Below are positions 61,013-64,000 of a DNA stretch of 64,000 nucleotides, piece after piece. The stretch is from [Clostridium] asparagiforme DSM 15981. Lineage in GTDB: Bacteria > Bacillota > Clostridia > Lachnospirales > Lachnospiraceae. The stretch lies in contig CP102272.1 of assembly GCA_025149125.1 (NCBI GenBank), positions 558,001-622,000 on the forward strand, given 5' to 3'. The notes below the pieces were generated by a model. It was given only the letters and a program-made list of their open reading frames with translations. It was not told where the DNA came from and ran no database searches. Both the position numbers and the translations under genes were made by a program. Position 1 is the stretch's first letter. Every line of letters begins with the position of its first letter.

Positions 61013-62086
61013 ATGGAATTCAATCACAATCAGGAAACAGTTTCTTGCGGGGCGCAGATGGAGGCGGTCCGCTGGATGGAGAGCCACCCGGAGGTGTTCG
61101 GGCCCTGCAGCGCAAGGGAGGAGGTGTTGGCGGAGCTGGAAACGGGCGAGGCGCTTTTTGCGGAGTATCAAAGGCTGTCACAGGGGTTAAAGGAGGAGTT
61201 TTTACACTTCTGTATGGGGGTGAACGGGATGCGGATCACCTATGATCCCATGTTTAAGTTTGTCTTTAATCCCGGAACGAAGCCGGAGCGGCTGGAGGAG
61301 TTCATCAGTCTCTGCCTTGGGGAGAAGGTGAAGATACTCCAGGTGATTCCCAATGAATCCGGGCGGCTGACCGAGGGCGGGTCCCTGCTGGTGATGGATA
61401 TTCTGGTGCGGCTTTTGTCCGGGGCACTGGTGAACGTGGAGATCCAGCGGGTGGGCTACCTGTTTCCCGGCGCCCGCTGCGCCTGCTATTCCAGCGACCT
61501 GCTCATGCGGCAGTATTCCCAGGTGCGGGAGGATAAGCGCAGGGCCGGGGAGCGGTTTTCGTATCACGATATCAAACGGGTCTATACCATTGTGATGATT
61601 CAGAAAAGCACGGCTGAATTTCACCGGTGCCCGCAGGAGTATCTTCATTACGCGAGGCAGACCTTTAATACCGGTCTGGAGCTGGACATGCTGCAGGAAT
61701 ACCTGCTGATCCCGCTTGACATTTTTCGGGAAAACCATCAAAATATAAGTAGAAAACTGGATGCATGGCTGCTGTTCATCGCCTCGGATCAGCCATGCGA
61801 CATCCGCGAAGTGATCGAGGCTTACCCTGAGTTTACAGAGCTTTACCGGGAGGTGTTTGACTTCCGGTACCATAAGAAGGAGCTGGTGAGTATGTATTCG
61901 GAGGCGCTGAGAATTCTGGATCAGAATACGGTGGAATTGATGGTGGAGTTGCAGCAGGAGGAGATTAAGGCGCTGAGGGAGGAAAACCTTCGTCTTCAGA
62001 AGCTTCTCGATCAAAAGAATAACGAGAGACGTCTTCGCGTTAGGTATTCATCGCCTCGGATCAGCCATGGGACATCCGCGAAGTGA
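61013..62086 (+). CDS. Rpn/PD-(D/E)XK nuclease family transposase-like protein
   Basis: 357 residues. DPMFKFVFNPGTKPERLEEF followed by LLVMDILVRLLSGALVNVEI matches the PD-(D/E)XK core of the Rpn/YhgA-like family (Asp in MDI, Glu-Ile-Gln after NV). The C-terminal region has FRENHQNISRKLDAWLLFIA and a coiled-coil tail (EEIKALREENLRLQKLLDQK). These proteins are recombination-promoting nucleases, not IS transposases. The ATG at 61013 is seven bases after GGAGG. The last 15 or so residues read through a duplicated fragment in another frame, so the original C-terminus is probably lost. Confidence 0.8.
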   Translation: MEFNHNQETVSCGAQMEAVRWMESHPEVFGPCSAREEVLAELETGEALFAEYQRLSQGLKEEFLHFCMGVNGMRITYDPMFKFVFNPGTKPERLEEFISLCLGEKVKILQVIPNESGRLTEGGSLLVMDILVRLLSGALVNVEIQRVGYLFPGARCACYSSDLLMRQYSQVREDKRRAGERFSYHDIKRVYTIVMIQKSTAEFHRCPQEYLHYARQTFNTGLELDMLQEYLLIPLDIFRENHQNISRKLDAWLLFIASDQPCDIREVIEAYPEFTELYREVFDFRYHKKELVSMYSEALRILDQNTVELMVELQQEEIKALREENLRLQKLLDQKNNERRLRVRYSSPRISHGTSAK

Positions 62087-62199
62087 TCGAGGCCTACCCT
62101 GAGTTTGCAGAGCTTTACCGGGAGGTATTTGGTTTCGGTATCATAAAAAGGAGCTGGTGAGTATGTATTCGGAGTCGCTGAGAATTTTGGATCAGAATA
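61775..62199 (+). repeat. Direct duplication: part of the Rpn gene repeated downstream
   Basis: 61775-61928 (inside the Rpn gene) and 62047-62199 (just after it) are about 90 percent the same over 154 and 153 bases. A one-base deletion in the second copy breaks the frame near position 62132. The 118 bases between are not repeated. This looks like what is left after a tandem pair of Rpn genes recombined. Confidence 0.9.
62047..62199 (+). pseudogene. Decayed fragment of a second Rpn-family gene
   Basis: This segment encodes, across a frameshift, a shortened version of the intact gene's C-terminal region (SDQPWDIREVIEAYPEFAEL then, in another frame, KELVSMYSESLRILDQN). It has no start codon of its own and is interrupted after DQN. 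Substitutions relative to the intact copy are scattered, so it has been a remnant for some time. Confidence 0.75.
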
Positions 62200-62248
62200 A
62201 AACCCCCACCGCTCCACCCGGCACAGGCGGAGAGAAAAGGAGAAGAAT

Positions 62249-62956
62249 ATGCTCGATACAGAACGAATCAGCATCGGCCCCATACCGGCCATCATCTGGG
62301 GACCGCCCTCTCAACATCTGGTCCTCGCAGTTCACGGAAACATGTCCCACAAAGCCGACACCGTGATCGAACTGCTGGCCGGTAATGCGGTTCCCCGAGG
62401 ATACCAGGTGCTGAGCTTTGACCTGCCGGAACACGGGGACCGGAAAACGGACCCCACACCCTGCAAGGCCGCAGAATGCGGCCGGGATTTGGAAACCGTG
62501 ATGGAGCACGCCTGTGCCCGCTGGAATCACATCAGCCTGTTCGGCTGCAGCCTGGGCGCTTATTTCAGTCTCCTGGCCTACCGGGACTGCAATTTGGAGC
62601 AATGCCTGTTCCTGTCCCCGGTAGTAGACATGGAGCGCCTGATCGAATCCATGATGTCCTGGTCCAATGTGACGCCGGACCAGCTGAGAGAGCAGGGCGA
62701 GATTCGCTCCTGCGTGGGACAAATGCTTTACTGGGATTACTACTGCTACGTGAAGGCCCATCCCATCGACCGCTGGACTCCGCCCACCCGCATCCTGTAC
62801 GGCGAGCAGGACAACCTCTGTGAGCGGGGGATCGTGGAACGGTTCGCGTTGCGTTTTTCCTGCGGCCTGGAGGTTGTGCCGGGCGGAGAACACTTCTTCC
62901 ACACAGAGGAGCAGCTGGCCGCATACCGGCACTGGCTGGACCGGTCATTTAAATAG
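62249..62956 (+). CDS. Alpha/beta hydrolase
   Basis: 235 residues, cytoplasmic. LVLAVHGNMSHKADTVIELL contains the oxyanion HG. LSFDLPEHGDRK is followed by the nucleophile elbow LFGCSLGAYFS with Ser101. ILYGEQDNL supplies the acid and VVPGGEHFFHTEEQ the catalytic His. GGAGAGAAAAGGAGAAGA precedes the ATG. It begins 50 bases after the Rpn remnant and ends 32 bases before an M42 peptidase gene, with which it may form an operon. The substrate is unknown. Confidence 0.85.
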   Translation: MLDTERISIGPIPAIIWGPPSQHLVLAVHGNMSHKADTVIELLAGNAVPRGYQVLSFDLPEHGDRKTDPTPCKAAECGRDLETVMEHACARWNHISLFGCSLGAYFSLLAYRDCNLEQCLFLSPVVDMERLIESMMSWSNVTPDQLREQGEIRSCVGQMLYWDYYCYVKAHPIDRWTPPTRILYGEQDNLCERGIVERFALRFSCGLEVVPGGEHFFHTEEQLAAYRHWLDRSFK

Positions 62957-62988
62957 CCTTAAAAATAAGAATAAAAGGGAGCACCGCA

Positions 62989-64000
62989 ATGAATCAGTTT
63001 ATGATCAATTATTTGGAAAAAATTGTAAATATACCCAGCCCCTCCGGTTTTACCGGCCGGCTGATGGAAGTGCTGGGGGACGACGCCCGGGACATGGGCT
63101 ATGAAGTAGCCTACACCAGCAGGGGAGCGCTGATGATCCGTGTACCCGGCCGCACCGGGGCCAGGCTCTGTCTGGCGGCCCACGGCGATACCCTGGGCGC
63201 GGTGGTGCGCTCCATCAATCCCGACGGTACGCTGCGGATTGTGCCCGTAGGCGGTTATACCATGGAGAGCGTGGAGGGGGAATACTGCACCGTCCACACC
63301 CGAGACGGCAGAACCTATCCGGGAACCGCGCTGACCAAGGCCCCTTCCGTCCATGTGTTTGACGATGCCAGGTCCCTGAAGCGGGAGGAAGAGAACATGC
63401 TGATCCGTCTGGACGAGATGGTATTTTCCAGGGACGATGTGAAAGCGCTGGGGATTCAGAACGGAGATTACATTTCCTGGGATCCCAGATTCCAGGTCCT
63501 GGAGAATGGTCTGATCCGCTCCCGGCATCTGGACGACAAGGCCAGTGTGGCCGTGTTGTTTGCGCTGTTAAAGGAAATGAAGGAACGGGAAATGATTCCG
63601 GCCCAGGAACTGCTGATCCTGATCACCAATTTCGAGGAGGTGGGATTCGGGGCCAGCTATCTGCCGGAAGGAATTCCGGAGCTTCTGGTGGTGGACATGG
63701 GCGCGGTGGGCGACGACTTAGACGGCCGGGAGGACCGCGTATCCATTGTGGTCAAAGACTCCCAGGGGCCTTTTGACTACAACATGACCACCCGCCTGAT
63801 CGGCATCGCCGGGGAACGGAATCTGGACTACGCGGTGGACGTGTTCCGCCATTACGGCTCCGACGCAGCCGCGGCCATCCGGGGCGGCGCAAATGTTCGC
63901 TGTGCTCTGATCGGCCAGGGGGTCCAGGCTTCCCACCACATGGAGCGCACCCATGTGAAGGGCATGGAGAATACACTGGAACTGATCAAAGGGTATATCG
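62989..64000 (+). CDS. M42 family metallopeptidase (partial at right edge)
   Basis: 337 residues up to the window edge. Motifs: IPSPSGFTGRLMEVLGDDA, LAAHGDTLGAVVRSI (metal His/Asp), SRHLDDKASVAVLFALL (bridging Asp), ITNFEEVGFGASYLP (catalytic Glu pair), LVVDMGAVGDD and GQGVQASHHMERTHVKG (last metal His). These follow the M42 aminopeptidase order and differ from the M42 protein at 21850, with which it shares only the core. AAAAGGGAGCACCGCA precedes the ATG. It is a cytoplasmic peptidase, downstream of an alpha/beta hydrolase. Confidence 0.88.
   Translation, partial: MNQFMINYLEKIVNIPSPSGFTGRLMEVLGDDARDMGYEVAYTSRGALMIRVPGRTGARLCLAAHGDTLGAVVRSINPDGTLRIVPVGGYTMESVEGEYCTVHTRDGRTYPGTALTKAPSVHVFDDARSLKREEENMLIRLDEMVFSRDDVKALGIQNGDYISWDPRFQVLENGLIRSRHLDDKASVAVLFALLKEMKEREMIPAQELLILITNFEEVGFGASYLPEGIPELLVVDMGAVGDDLDGREDRVSIVVKDSQGPFDYNMTTRLIGIAGERNLDYAVDVFRHYGSDAAAAIRGGANVRCALIGQGVQASHHMERTHVKGMENTLELIKGYI

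Noticed and set aside
61013..62086. Transposase of an insertion sequence
   Set aside because: The family is often annotated as a transposase, but it has the PD-(D/E)XK core of Rpn proteins. No terminal inverted repeats or target duplications were seen; the nearby repeat is an internal gene duplication.

Overview
The window reads as a chromosomal stretch from an anaerobic, gut-type Firmicute. The best guess is a GC-rich Lachnospiraceae member (Clostridium cluster XIVa, Enterocloster-like). This is inferred from strong GGAGG ribosome sites, a T-box leader on proS, two PTS systems with PRD regulators, an arginine deiminase cluster, an EFR1 ferredoxin and a high-molecular-weight rubredoxin. No rRNA, tRNA, CRISPR array, insertion sequence or prophage was recognised. 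Most genes lie on the + strand. The - strand genes are a partial P-loop protein at the left edge, a flavin reductase-rubredoxin, a LysM muramidase, an AraC regulator and a PucR regulator.

Layout. 1-1813: partial P-loop NTPase (-), then an EFR1 flavodoxin-ferredoxin. 2096-7484: 2-hydroxycarboxylate transporter, two C45 Ntn-hydrolases, an esterase and a LysR regulator. 8030-16373: sugar or amino-sugar ABC operon with two ROK kinases, a SIS protein, binding protein, two permeases, an altered NagB homologue and a PfkB kinase, but no ATPase. 16627-24067: BglG/MtlR-type regulator, fructose-type PTS IIA, IIB and IIC, M24 and M42 peptidases and a MalY/PatB C-S lyase. 24195-30345: LevR-type regulator, mannose-type PTS IIA, IIB, IIC and IID, and an alpha/beta hydrolase. 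30361-33818: T-box, prolyl-tRNA synthetase, CCA-adding enzyme and RidA. 34000-36618: SanA/YdcF protein, Hrb (-) and a SEC-C protein. 36628-41871: PrpR_N sigma-54 activator, a consensus -24/-12 promoter, a MatC-type carrier and an aconitase-family hydratase of two subunits. 41943-43100 (-): GH25 muramidase with three LysM repeats. 43436-47907: arcA, arcB, arcC and an archaeal-type ornithine cyclodeaminase homologue. 48041-59002: AraC regulator with two HTH domains (-), then a Liv-type ABC importer, two SDRs, two NodB/PuuE-type deacetylases and a DUF885-like metalloprotein. 59066-60763 (-): PucR regulator. 61013-64000: an Rpn-type nuclease with a decayed partial duplicate, an alpha/beta hydrolase and a partial M42 peptidase.

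How it works together. The window is mostly a series of self-contained import-and-degrade modules, each with a transporter, its own regulator and a few hydrolases, lyases or dehydrogenases. They use different transporter types: 2HCT, carbohydrate ABC, fructose PTS, mannose PTS, MatC and Liv ABC. The housekeeping block (proS, cca, ridA) sits between them. The modules with the least obvious known counterparts are the Liv/SDR/deacetylase/metalloprotein operon with flanking AraC and PucR regulators, the PTS/M24/M42/C-S lyase operon, and the 2HCT/C45 cluster. Substrates named for these are inferences from gene content.
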